Part shown: positions 47,394 through 56,050 of the stretch, in pieces | Layout of the letters: each line of letters starts with the position of its first letter | How positions within the stretch are numbered: position 1 is the first letter of the stretch | Source: Pseudomonas sp. 5P_3.1_Bac2 | GTDB lineage: Bacteria; Pseudomonadota; Gammaproteobacteria; Pseudomonadales; Pseudomonadaceae | Length of the DNA: 64,000 nt | Assembly: GCF_025465995.1 (NCBI RefSeq) | Contig: NZ_JANLNY010000028.1 | Location: 62,001-126,000 of the forward strand | Direction: 5' to 3' | The notes under the pieces: model-generated | Databases searched by the model: none | Seen by the model: only the letters and a program-made list of their open reading frames with translations | Told to the model about the DNA's origin: nothing | Position numbers and translations under genes: made by a program

Positions 47394-50054
47394 ATGATTA
47401 ACGTCGACTTACAACAACTGGTGCAGGCCCTCGACGCACCGAGCAAGCAGGACCTGGAAAGCGCGGCGCAGCGCTGTGTGGTGCGTGGCGGCAGCAAGAT
47501 CTTGGTCGAAGACTTGCTGCTGGGCCTGCTCGAGCGCCCGCAAGGCTTGCTCACGCGCGGCCTGCAAGATGCCGAAGTCGATCCCGGCGAGCTGGCCCAA
47601 GCCCTGCAACCACGCGGCGAGCACAACGAGTCGCGCAACCCGGTGTTTGCCAGCGAACTGGTGCAGTGGCTGCAAGACGCCCTGCTGGTCGCCAGCCTGG
47701 AGCTGCAGCAAAGCCAGGTCGATGAAGCCGCGCTGATTCTCGCCCTGCTGCGCAATCCACTGCGCTATGCCGGCAGCCAATACCAGCCGCTGCTGGCCAA
47801 GCTCAATGCCGAGCGCCTGCGCGAATTTGCCCTGGCCCAGCAACCGCAGGCCAATACCGCTAAAGCCCCGGCAGCAGGTGGCGAATCCAACTTGCAGCGC
47901 TTTACCCACAACTTCACCCAGCAAGCCCGCGACGGCAAGCTCGACCCGGTGCTGTGCCGCGACGATGCGATCCGCCAGATGATCGACATCCTCGCCCGCC
48001 GCCGCAAAAGTAACCCCATCGTGGTCGGTGAAGCCGGCGTGGGTAAAACCGCCATCGTTGAGGGCCTGGCCCTGCGCATCGCCACCGGCGAAGTCCCGGA
48101 CGCCCTCAAAGGCGTTGAACTGCTGTGCCTAGACCTTGGCCTGCTGCAAGCCGGCGCCAGCGTTAAGGGCGAGTTTGAACGCCGCCTGCAAGGGGTGATC
48201 GACGAGGTTAAAGCCTCGCCTAAACCAATCATTTTGTTTATCGACGAAGCCCACACCCTGATCGGCGCCGGCGGCCAAGCCGGCAGTGGCGATGCCGCCA
48301 ACTTGCTTAAGCCGGCGCTGGCCCGGGGCGAGCTGCGCACCATCGCCGCCACCACCTGGAGCGAGTACAAAAAGTACTTCGAGAAAGACCCCGCCCTGGC
48401 CCGCCGCTTTCAGCCCGTACAGTTGCTCGAACCCACGGTGGATGAAGCCGTCACCATCCTGCGTGGCCTCGCGCCGGTTTATGAAAAAAGCCATGGCATC
48501 TACCTGCGTGACGACGCCGTAGTGGCCGCCGCTGAGCTGTCAGCGCGCTATCTGGCCGGGCGGCAGCTGCCGGATAAAGCCGTCGACGTGCTCGACACCG
48601 CCTGCGCCCGCGTGCGCATCAGCCTGGCCGCTGCGCCGCAAGCGCTGGAGCGTTTACGCGGTGAGCTGGCCGAAGGTGAGCGCCAGCGCCACGCCATCAG
48701 CCGCGATCAACAAGCCGGGCTTGCGATCGATCAAGAAGCCCTCAGCGCGCTTGAGCAACGCTTGGAGCAAGCCCGCGCCGAGCTTGAACAAATCGAAACC
48801 CGCTGGGCCGTGCAACGCCAGCTGGCTGAGCAACTGCTGGAGCTGCGTAAACGCGTCGCCCATGCCCGCAGCGCCAGCCTAGTTGAAGCGGCGCCTGCAG
48901 CCGAAGAAGTAGCGGTTACTGAAGAAGGCGTAACAGCCGAAGTGGCGAGCACCGAGCCAGTCACGGACTTGGCCCAACTGCAAGCCGAATTGACCGATCT
49001 GCAAGCGCAGCTGGCCAGCGCCCAAGCCCATGAGCGCTTGGTCAGTTTTGAGGTCTGTCCGCGCTTGGTCGCCGAGGTGATCAGCCACTGGACTGGCGTA
49101 CCGCTGTCGCAACTGGCCCGTGAGCACAACAGCAAGGTACTGAGCTTCGCCGATGACCTGCGCCAGCGTGTGCGGGGCCAGGAACAAGCCGTTGTCGCCC
49201 TGGACCGCTCCATGCGCGCCACGGCTGCCGGCCTCAACCGCGCCGATGCGCCAGTCGGCGTGTTCCTGCTGGTCGGCCCCAGCGGCGTGGGTAAAACCGA
49301 AACGGCTCTGGCCCTGGCGGATTTGCTCTATGGCGGTGAGCGTTTCCTCACCGTGATCAACATGTCCGAATTCCAAGAGAAGCACACCGTATCGCGGTTG
49401 ATTGGCGCGCCGCCCGGCTATGTCGGCTATGGCGAAGGCGGCATGCTCACCGAAGCGGTGCGGCAAAAACCTTACTCGGTGGTGCTGCTCGATGAGGTCG
49501 AGAAAGCCGATCCGGATGTGATGAACGTGTTCTATCAAATCTTTGATAAAGGCGTGGCCAACGATGGCGAAGGACGCGAAATCAACTTCCGCAACACCTT
49601 GATTTTGATGACCAGTAACCTCGCCAGCGAGCGTATTGCCGGGCTCTGCCAAGGTGAGCAACGGCCAACCGCCGAAGACCTGGAACAAGCCATCCGGCCC
49701 AGCCTGACCCAGCACTTTAAGCCGGCGCTGCTGGGCCGTATGCGCGTAGTGCCTTACTACCCCATCAACGGCGAAGTGCTCAGCCAACTGGTCGAGCTCA
49801 AGCTCGCGCGCTTTGCCGAGCGCCTGCAGCGTCGCCAGTTGCAGCTGCACTACAGCCAAGCATTGCTGCAAAACCTAGTGGAGCGTTGCACCCATAGTGA
49901 CAGCGGTGCGCGCTTGATCGATCACCTGATCGACCAACACCTGCAACCGCTGGTGGTCGATCGTTTACTCGCCGCCATGGCCAATGGCGAGCACCTACAA
50001 GAGGTGCACGCCGGCGTGGATGAGCAAGGCACGGTGGTTTGTGAGTTCGCTTAA
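47394..50054 (+). CDS. tssH: T6SS sheath-recycling AAA+ ATPase ClpV (TssH)
   Basis: Hexameric unfoldase that recycles contracted TssBC sheath. From ATG 47394 (MINVDLQQLVQ), with AAGGA nine bases upstream, the product is 886 residues; ATG and TTG two or three codons earlier are possible but too near that site. It has an N-terminal Clp_N domain (about 1-150), a first AAA+ domain with Walker A GEAGVGKT near 211, a coiled-coil middle domain (about 405-545), and a second AAA+ domain with GPSGVGKT near 628. It follows the Clp/HSP100 architecture of ClpV rather than ClpB. Confidence 0.95.
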   Translation: MINVDLQQLVQALDAPSKQDLESAAQRCVVRGGSKILVEDLLLGLLERPQGLLTRGLQDAEVDPGELAQALQPRGEHNESRNPVFASELVQWLQDALLVASLELQQSQVDEAALILALLRNPLRYAGSQYQPLLAKLNAERLREFALAQQPQANTAKAPAAGGESNLQRFTHNFTQQARDGKLDPVLCRDDAIRQMIDILARRRKSNPIVVGEAGVGKTAIVEGLALRIATGEVPDALKGVELLCLDLGLLQAGASVKGEFERRLQGVIDEVKASPKPIILFIDEAHTLIGAGGQAGSGDAANLLKPALARGELRTIAATTWSEYKKYFEKDPALARRFQPVQLLEPTVDEAVTILRGLAPVYEKSHGIYLRDDAVVAAAELSARYLAGRQLPDKAVDVLDTACARVRISLAAAPQALERLRGELAEGERQRHAISRDQQAGLAIDQEALSALEQRLEQARAELEQIETRWAVQRQLAEQLLELRKRVAHARSASLVEAAPAAEEVAVTEEGVTAEVASTEPVTDLAQLQAELTDLQAQLASAQAHERLVSFEVCPRLVAEVISHWTGVPLSQLAREHNSKVLSFADDLRQRVRGQEQAVVALDRSMRATAAGLNRADAPVGVFLLVGPSGVGKTETALALADLLYGGERFLTVINMSEFQEKHTVSRLIGAPPGYVGYGEGGMLTEAVRQKPYSVVLLDEVEKADPDVMNVFYQIFDKGVANDGEGREINFRNTLILMTSNLASERIAGLCQGEQRPTAEDLEQAIRPSLTQHFKPALLGRMRVVPYYPINGEVLSQLVELKLARFAERLQRRQLQLHYSQALLQNLVERCTHSDSGARLIDHLIDQHLQPLVVDRLLAAMANGEHLQEVHAGVDEQGTVVCEFA

Positions 50055-50064
50055 CGAGTCGCTT

Positions 50065-51573
50065 ATGTTTAGCCAGATCAGCCAACCGCTGCGCTACGCC
50101 GAAAGCTTGCTGGAACAGTTCGCCGTACTGGCGCGTGCGTCCAGCAGCGAGGCGTTGCTCGGCGGCGTGGTCAGCAGCGCCGCCCAGTTAAGTGGCTGCG
50201 CGCTGAGCCAGTTGTATCTGCTCGACGACACGCACACGCGCCTGACTTTAAGCGCGCAGTGGACCGCGGGCGAGCTGCAGGCCTCTGCCGGCGCCAGCGT
50301 ATCCAGCGACTACGACGGCCAGCAGTTGCTGCAATATTGCCTGCTGCAAAACCAAACCCTGTGCCTGAGCGAACTGGACAGCAGCCTGCATCAAACCGGC
50401 TTTTTGCCCGAAGCCGCCAAGCCTTGGCGCAGCCTGCTGTGCCAACCGCTGCTGGACGAACAGCAACAGGTCAATGGCCTGCTTGTCGTGGCCAGTCAGG
50501 AGCCCGCTGAGCTGCACGGCTTTGCCCGCTCGTTGGGCCAGCTCGGCAGCTTTGCCATCGGCCATCTGCACTTGCTCCATCGCCTGCGCCAACCGCAGGT
50601 CACGCCAACACCGGTGCTCACCAGCAAGGACGCCAGCGGCTACGGCCTGATCGGCGACAGCGCCGCCATGCGCGGTGTGTACCAGATGATCAGCAAGGTG
50701 CTGCACAACCCGGTCAGCGTCCTGCTGACTGGCGAAACCGGCACGGGGAAAGAGTTGGTGGCCCACGCCATCCACAACTGCGGCATGCGCCGTAGCAAAA
50801 AATTCGTCGTGCAAAACTGCGCTTCGCTGCCAGAAAATCTGCTCGAAAGCGAATTGTTCGGCTACCGCAAAGGCGCCTTCAGCGGTGCTGACCGTGACCA
50901 TCCGGGGCTGTTTGATGCTGCCCATGGCGGCACCCTGTTCCTCGATGAAATCGGCGATATGCCGCTGAGCCTGCAAGCCAAATTACTGCGTGTGTTGCAG
51001 GAAGGCGAAGTACGCCCACTGGGCTGTACCGACACCCACAAGGTTGATGTACGTATCGTCGCCGCCACCCACCACAACCTGCGTAGCCTGGTGGAAAGCG
51101 GCCAGTTCCGCGAAGACCTGTTCTATCGCTTAGCGCAGTTCCCCATCGAACTGCCGCCGCTGCGCCAGCGCGAGCAAGACATCCTCACTCTCGCCCGCTA
51201 TTTCGCTGACAAAGCCACCAGCCTGTTGCAGCGTGAAACCTGTCGCTGGGCCGATGGCACCTTGGAGCACCTGGCCAGCTACAGCTTCCCCGGTAACGTG
51301 CGCGAACTTAAGGGCATAGTCGAACGCGCCGTGCTGTTGTGTGAGGGCAGCGAGTTGCTGCCGGAACATTTTTACCTCCCCCAAAGCGCCGATATCCAAC
51401 CGAGTAACCTCAGCCTGCGCGAGCGCATGGAACGCGTCGAACGCAGTTTGCTGCTCGATTGTCTGCGCAAAAACCGCGGCAACCAAACCAGCGCCGCCGG
51501 TGAGCTGGGCTTGCCCCGCCGCACCCTGCTGTACCGCATGCAGCGGCTGAATATCAGCCCGGCTGACGTCTAA
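50065..51573 (+). CDS. sfa: Sigma54-dependent activator of the T6SS (Sfa-like)
   Basis: Enhancer-binding protein that remodels sigma54 RNA polymerase; in HSI-II loci the equivalent Sfa2 regulates its own system and the sigma54 regulon. The 502-residue product starts at ATG 50065. A GAF-like N-terminal sensory region (about 15-175) is followed by an AAA+ domain with Walker A GETGTGKE at 223-230, the sigma54-contact loop written GAFSGA near 270 instead of GAFTGA, Walker B GGTLFLDEIGD, and a C-terminal helix-turn-helix (NQTSAAGELGLPRRTLLYRM). Ten bases separate it from clpV. Confidence 0.92.
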   Translation: MFSQISQPLRYAESLLEQFAVLARASSSEALLGGVVSSAAQLSGCALSQLYLLDDTHTRLTLSAQWTAGELQASAGASVSSDYDGQQLLQYCLLQNQTLCLSELDSSLHQTGFLPEAAKPWRSLLCQPLLDEQQQVNGLLVVASQEPAELHGFARSLGQLGSFAIGHLHLLHRLRQPQVTPTPVLTSKDASGYGLIGDSAAMRGVYQMISKVLHNPVSVLLTGETGTGKELVAHAIHNCGMRRSKKFVVQNCASLPENLLESELFGYRKGAFSGADRDHPGLFDAAHGGTLFLDEIGDMPLSLQAKLLRVLQEGEVRPLGCTDTHKVDVRIVAATHHNLRSLVESGQFREDLFYRLAQFPIELPPLRQREQDILTLARYFADKATSLLQRETCRWADGTLEHLASYSFPGNVRELKGIVERAVLLCEGSELLPEHFYLPQSADIQPSNLSLRERMERVERSLLLDCLRKNRGNQTSAAGELGLPRRTLLYRMQRLNISPADV

Positions 51574-51590
51574 GGCTTAAGGAGAAGAGC

Positions 51591-53690
51591 ATGTTTAACG
51601 CCGCCAACCAGACCCATTTCAGCCTCACCATCGAGGGCGCCAGCCACGATTTGCAGGTGCTGGAATTTAATGGTCACGAGGCCATCAGCCAGCCCTTTGA
51701 ATTCAACATCGAGTTGATCAGCGAGCGCCCTGACCTGGACTTACAAAGCCTGCTGCATCAGCCGGCTTTCCTCGCGTTTGCGCCCAATGGCGGCGGCGTG
51801 CATGGGCTGATTTATCGCATTGGCCAAGGCGACTCGGGCGCGCGCCTGAGCCGTTATCACATCGGTTTGCGCCCGCATCTGGCCTATTTGGCCAAGCGCA
51901 CCAACCAGCGAATTTTCCAGCACTTAAGCGTGCCGCAAATCATCAGCCAAGTTTTGGAAGAACACGGCATCCAAGGCGACGCCTATAAGTTTCAGCTGGG
52001 CCCGACGGTTTATCCCGAACGCGAATACTGCGTGCAGTACGACGAAAACGACCTGCACTTTATTCAGCGCCTGTGTGAAGAAGAAGGCCTGCACTATCAC
52101 TTCCAACACAGCAGCTCGGGCCATTTGCTGGTGTTCGCGGACGACCAAACCGCGTTGCGCAAACTCGCTGCCACGGCCTATCAGCAAGACAGCGGCTTGG
52201 TCGCCGATCAACCGGTGGTCAAGCGCTTCGGCCTGCGCCTGGAGACTCGCACCAGCAGCGTGACACGGCGCGACTACAACTTCGAAAAACCCCGTTTGCA
52301 GATGGAAGCGGCGACCACCAGCAGCTTCCAGCCGCAGCTCGAAGATTACGACTACCCCGGCCTGTTTATGCAGCGCGAGCGCGGCAAACACCTGAGCAAG
52401 CGCATCCTCGAACGCCATCGCAGCGACTATCAACTGGCCCATGGCGAAAGCGATCAGCCACTGCTGGTCAGTGGTCACCTGCTCAACCTCACCGAGCACA
52501 GCCAGCAGGACTGGAACCAACTGTGGCTGCTCAATGAAATTGAGCACGAGGGTAAACAACCGCAAGTGCTGGAAGAGTCGATCAGCAACCAGCTTGAGAA
52601 CAGTGATGGCCTCTTCTTGCAAGGCTATCGCAACCGCTTTACCGCCACCCCTTGGGACGTGCCCTATCGCCCCGCCTTAGCCCATCCCAAACCGAAGGTA
52701 TTGGGCAGCCAAACAGCGGTAGTCACCGGCCCCGCCGGCGAAGAAATCCACTGCGATCAATACGGCCGCATCAAGGTGCAGTTCAACTGGGATCGTGAAG
52801 GTGAAGCCAACGACAAAACCAGTTGCTGGCTGCGCGTGTCCTCCAGCTGGGCCGGCGACCGCTACGGCGGCGTGGCCATTCCCCGCGTCGGCATGGAAGT
52901 GCTGGTGAGCTTTTTTGAGGGCGACCCGGATCAGCCCCTCGTCACCGGCTGCCTGTACCACGCCGAGCATTTGGTGCCCTACGAGCTGCCTGCCAATAAA
53001 ACCCGCAGCCTGTTTAAAACCCTGAGCAGCCCGGGCGCCGGCGGCTACAACGAACTGCGCATCGAAGACAAAAAAGGTGCCGAGCAGATTTACCTGCACG
53101 CCCAGCGCGACTGGGACGAGAACATCGAACACGACCAAAAAATCCGCATCGGCCACGAGCGTCACGACAGCGTCGAGGCCAACAGCTACAGCCAGTTCTT
53201 AGCCGAAGAACACCGCACCACCCACGCTGATCGCAAGATCGAAACACGCAGTGACGATCACCTGACCGTCGCCAACACCCAGCACGTGAAAATCGGCGTC
53301 GGCCAATTCGTCGAAGCCGGCAACGAAATCCACTACTACGCCGGCAACAAAGTAGTCGCCGACGCCGGCATGGAACTCACTGCCAACGGCGGCGGCAGCT
53401 TCCTCAAACTCGACCCCAGCGGCATCACCCTCAGCGGCGCCAATATCAACGTCAACACCGGCGGCGCACCAGGCAAAGGCAGCGGTATTGGCATCCTTAT
53501 GCCGGTAATTCCGGGGGCGGCAGACAGCGCCACAGCAGGAGCTAAACCACAGTTGGCGTTGGCGCAATTGCAAATGGCCCGTAAGGCCCGCGAGCTGGGC
53601 GCCAGCCGCTGCCCAATCTGCGAGGCCTGCCGCGAGGGCTTATGTGCGCTCACGGCAAAGCCAGCTAATGCAGCAGTGGCCAATCTATGA
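51591..53690 (+). CDS. vgrG: T6SS spike protein VgrG with Cys-rich C-terminus
   Basis: Trimeric spike protein that carries effectors. The 699-residue product has gp27-like domains (about 1-370), the gp5-like OB fold with KVQFNWDREG near residue 400, and a repetitive beta-helix tail (about 540-640). The last 27 residues contain C674, C677, C680, C685 (CPICEACREGLC), a possible metal-binding knuckle. The ATG has AAGGAGA upstream. Its TGA overlaps the start of the DUF4123 adaptor gene. Confidence 0.95.
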   Translation: MFNAANQTHFSLTIEGASHDLQVLEFNGHEAISQPFEFNIELISERPDLDLQSLLHQPAFLAFAPNGGGVHGLIYRIGQGDSGARLSRYHIGLRPHLAYLAKRTNQRIFQHLSVPQIISQVLEEHGIQGDAYKFQLGPTVYPEREYCVQYDENDLHFIQRLCEEEGLHYHFQHSSSGHLLVFADDQTALRKLAATAYQQDSGLVADQPVVKRFGLRLETRTSSVTRRDYNFEKPRLQMEAATTSSFQPQLEDYDYPGLFMQRERGKHLSKRILERHRSDYQLAHGESDQPLLVSGHLLNLTEHSQQDWNQLWLLNEIEHEGKQPQVLEESISNQLENSDGLFLQGYRNRFTATPWDVPYRPALAHPKPKVLGSQTAVVTGPAGEEIHCDQYGRIKVQFNWDREGEANDKTSCWLRVSSSWAGDRYGGVAIPRVGMEVLVSFFEGDPDQPLVTGCLYHAEHLVPYELPANKTRSLFKTLSSPGAGGYNELRIEDKKGAEQIYLHAQRDWDENIEHDQKIRIGHERHDSVEANSYSQFLAEEHRTTHADRKIETRSDDHLTVANTQHVKIGVGQFVEAGNEIHYYAGNKVVADAGMELTANGGGSFLKLDPSGITLSGANINVNTGGAPGKGSGIGILMPVIPGAADSATAGAKPQLALAQLQMARKARELGASRCPICEACREGLCALTAKPANAAVANL

Positions 53691-54553
53691 GTACTACGCC
53701 CGTGGCAGCCACAGTTTTGGCCGAGCAATGGCTAACAGAGCAACTCAAGCAGCAGCGTGAGCTGTTTCTGCTGATCGATAGCTTGGCCGAACCGAACCCT
53801 GTGGTTGAGCTGTTTACTGCTGACCTGATGCAGAGCTACAGCAATCTTTACTTGGGCACCGAGTTTAGCGATATGGCGGAGGTAGGGCCTTGGCTGGTGC
53901 ACTTGAGCCAACCCAATAACGCGCTCATCCAAACACTGCTGCAAACACCAGAGCGCCATTGGGGCTGGCTGGCCAGTGCCGCACGTAGCGATATCGCCAG
54001 CATTAGCCAGCATTGGCGTGAGCGCATGCTGATTGATGAGCAGACACAACGGTCGCTGTATCGCTTTCAAGATAACCGCGTGATCGCTCGCCATCTGGCC
54101 CAGCTCAGCGCGGAGCAACGCCCGCTACTGCTGGGACCGCTCGCGAGTGCCCTGTGCTGGGACGGCCAAGCTTGGCAAAGCTTTGAAAACCCGAAACCGG
54201 CCCTCTACCCCGCGCCGTTCGCGAAACCTTGGCAAGAGCTCGCAGAGCCCGAGGCAATATCTGCCGACATTCAGCGGCATAACTTAGAGCAGTGGTTATG
54301 GCAGGAGCACTCAGCCGCTACCGCTGAGCTGGCCGAAACGCACAACCTCAGCACCTGGCTCGACGAACAACTGGTCAAAGCTAAACAGTGGGATTGGCAC
54401 GCTCAGGAGCGTATTGAATTTCTGCTAAGCCAGCAGCTCGACCCAATTATTGCGGCTGATAAGCGCTGGGCACCACTGCCGGCTGAAACTGCCGACAGCC
54501 ACTTTGAGCGCTGCCGTAAACAGCTCAGCACAGTTCTGGAGCTACAGGTATGA
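53687..54553 (+). CDS. DUF4123 effector adaptor/chaperone
   Basis: A 288-residue DUF4123 protein (Tap-1/TEC type), which loads an effector onto the VgrG tail. The domain lies at about 25-140 (LFLLIDSLAEPNPVVELF..., WPLVHLS replaced here by GPWLVHLS, HWGWLASA). Its start overlaps the vgrG stop and its stop overlaps the first lipoprotein start, so the whole module reads as one coupled unit. Such adaptors normally sit directly upstream of their effector; here two lipoprotein genes lie between it and the lipase. Confidence 0.87.
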   Translation: MSTTPVAATVLAEQWLTEQLKQQRELFLLIDSLAEPNPVVELFTADLMQSYSNLYLGTEFSDMAEVGPWLVHLSQPNNALIQTLLQTPERHWGWLASAARSDIASISQHWRERMLIDEQTQRSLYRFQDNRVIARHLAQLSAEQRPLLLGPLASALCWDGQAWQSFENPKPALYPAPFAKPWQELAEPEAISADIQRHNLEQWLWQEHSAATAELAETHNLSTWLDEQLVKAKQWDWHAQERIEFLLSQQLDPIIAADKRWAPLPAETADSHFERCRKQLSTVLELQV

Positions 54554-55272
54554 GCAAGGCATTGCACGCACTGTTGTGGCCGGCACTACTGTGCCTGTCA
54601 CTGAGCGCTTGCAGTGCCTTGAGCTCACTTGCGGGCGACAGCTTTACTCTTGAGGGCGAGCTGCCAAGCGACTTTTCCCTAAGAGCACAAGCTCACTACA
54701 ACGTGGCCAACAACTGCGATGGCCGCAGCCAAGCCAAATCGTTTGAGACTGCGTTTCAGAAAAATCCACAACACTACAGTTTCAAGATCCCTGTGAATTA
54801 CCGCGACGGGTTTTGTGAAATGCAGTTAGCGCGAGTCGCTTTGTTTATTAATGGCCGCTATGGCGAAAAAGACTGGCAACAGACCTACGCCAACGGCAGT
54901 TTGGTCATAGTCGACAAACTGCCAGAAAAAGCACCGAGTTTTTCAGCTGACGGTAGGTTAACCAAGCAAGCGACCTGCACGTGGTGGTTCCAAGAAAGTA
55001 AGGTCTACCTCGAGATTTCAAAACTCCTTAACTGCAAAGGAGCAGGTGCACACCTGGTTCTAGCTGAGCTACCGGGTAAAAAAATTACTTTGAACTTCGG
55101 CGTAAACCCCAAAGAAGAACCTTCCTACGACAGGCGCTGGATAGAAACACCAACAGGCTGGAGGCTATGCCAAGGAACAGAAAAGTCCGATCGCTGCCAA
55201 ACGCCTCCGTTGTTTAAAACTTTCAAAATGAACGGTCGCGAATGCACCGTTTACCCCAACTGCACGGAGTAA
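54550..55272 (+). CDS. Lipoprotein, likely periplasmic immunity protein (copy 1)
   Basis: A 240-residue lipoprotein with a signal sequence (MSKALHALLWPALLCLSLSAC) and lipobox LSAC, lipidated at C21. The mature part has several Cys (for example GFCEMQLARVALF, CTWWF, NCKGAG) probably forming disulfides, and ends with a tail shared with the next gene. I infer immunity against the phospholipase encoded downstream, since periplasmic lipoproteins are the usual partners of Tle lipases. Paralogous to the next gene. Confidence 0.7.
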   Translation: MSKALHALLWPALLCLSLSACSALSSLAGDSFTLEGELPSDFSLRAQAHYNVANNCDGRSQAKSFETAFQKNPQHYSFKIPVNYRDGFCEMQLARVALFINGRYGEKDWQQTYANGSLVIVDKLPEKAPSFSADGRLTKQATCTWWFQESKVYLEISKLLNCKGAGAHLVLAELPGKKITLNFGVNPKEEPSYDRRWIETPTGWRLCQGTEKSDRCQTPPLFKTFKMNGRECTVYPNCTE

Positions 55273-55282
55273 TCAGGGATGA
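55216..55282 (+). repeat. 67-bp direct repeat, copy 1
   Basis: Covers the last codons of the first lipoprotein gene, its stop, the ribosome site and the ATG of the following gene. It matches 55984-56050 at about 64 of 67 positions. Confidence 0.85.
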
Positions 55283-56040
55283 CGCTTACCCCTAACCCTC
55301 GCGCGCTACGCGCACTGTTGTGGCCGGCATTGCTGAGCTTGTCGCTGAGTGCCTGTGGCGTTGGCGTTGGCGTTGGCGAGGCTCTGACGCAGAAGACCTT
55401 TACCTTTAAAGGCAAGCTGCCCGCGGACTTCTCGCTGCGCGCGCAAGCGCATTACAGCGTGGCCAATGACTGCACTGCCGGGCGCAGCAAAGCCAAGACC
55501 TTTAAGACCGAATTTCAGAGCACGCCCCAGCAGTACAACTTCGAGATTCCCGTCACTTACCGCCATGGCCTATGTGAAATGCAACTGGCGCGGGTTGGCC
55601 TGTTTATCGAAGGGCGCTACGGCGAGCAGGACTGGCAGAACACCTACGATAACGGCGAGCTAAGAATTGTCGATGCGCTGCCCGAAGGCGCCCTGGAGTT
55701 TAAGGCCGATGGCTACCTCACAAAGCAAGCCCAATGCACGTGGCTATTTCAACAAAGCACAGCTAAATCCCACTTAGGAGAAATCAGCAAACTTCTAAAA
55801 TGCAAAAGCGCCGGCGCCTATCTGGCTGTGGATACCTTGCCGGGGAAAATTGTGCAGTTGGACTTCACAGTGAGCGATGAAGAGAGGCCGTACCTCAGGG
55901 ATACCTGGGTCAAGTTTCCTGAAGGATGGAAACCTTGTCTGCCAAAGGAAGGATGGCCTAACTGCCAAGTACCGCCTGTTTTCAAAACTTTCAAAATGAA
56001 CGGTCGTGAATGCACCGTTTACCCCAACTGCACGGAATGA
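55279..56040 (+). CDS. Lipoprotein, likely periplasmic immunity protein (copy 2)
   Basis: A 253-residue paralogue of the preceding lipoprotein with lipobox LSAC at C26. Both share motifs (FSLRAQAHY, GRYGE-DWQ-TY, FKTFKMNGRECTVYPNCTE at the C-terminus). Directly after the lipid-anchor Cys is a GVGVGVG stretch encoded by a hexanucleotide repeat. It ends seven bases before the lipase. Two diverged immunity-like copies in tandem suggest duplication and specialisation. Confidence 0.7.
   Translation: MTLTPNPRALRALLWPALLSLSLSACGVGVGVGEALTQKTFTFKGKLPADFSLRAQAHYSVANDCTAGRSKAKTFKTEFQSTPQQYNFEIPVTYRHGLCEMQLARVGLFIEGRYGEQDWQNTYDNGELRIVDALPEGALEFKADGYLTKQAQCTWLFQQSTAKSHLGEISKLLKCKSAGAYLAVDTLPGKIVQLDFTVSDEERPYLRDTWVKFPEGWKPCLPKEGWPNCQVPPVFKTFKMNGRECTVYPNCTE
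55356..55378 (+). repeat. In-frame hexanucleotide tandem repeat
   Basis: TGGCGT is repeated about 3.8 times, coding for Gly-Val pairs in the linker just after the lipidation Cys. Six-base units keep the frame, so slippage would only change linker length. Confidence 0.75.
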
Positions 56041-56050
56041 TCAGGGATGA
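55984..56050 (+). repeat. 67-bp direct repeat, copy 2
   Basis: End of the second lipoprotein gene through the ATG of the lipase; partner of 55216-55282. Confidence 0.85.

Noticed and set aside
48879-49871. 330-codon minus-strand frame opposite clpV
   Set aside because: Antisense shadow of the second AAA+ domain; low-complexity His/Gln-rich product.
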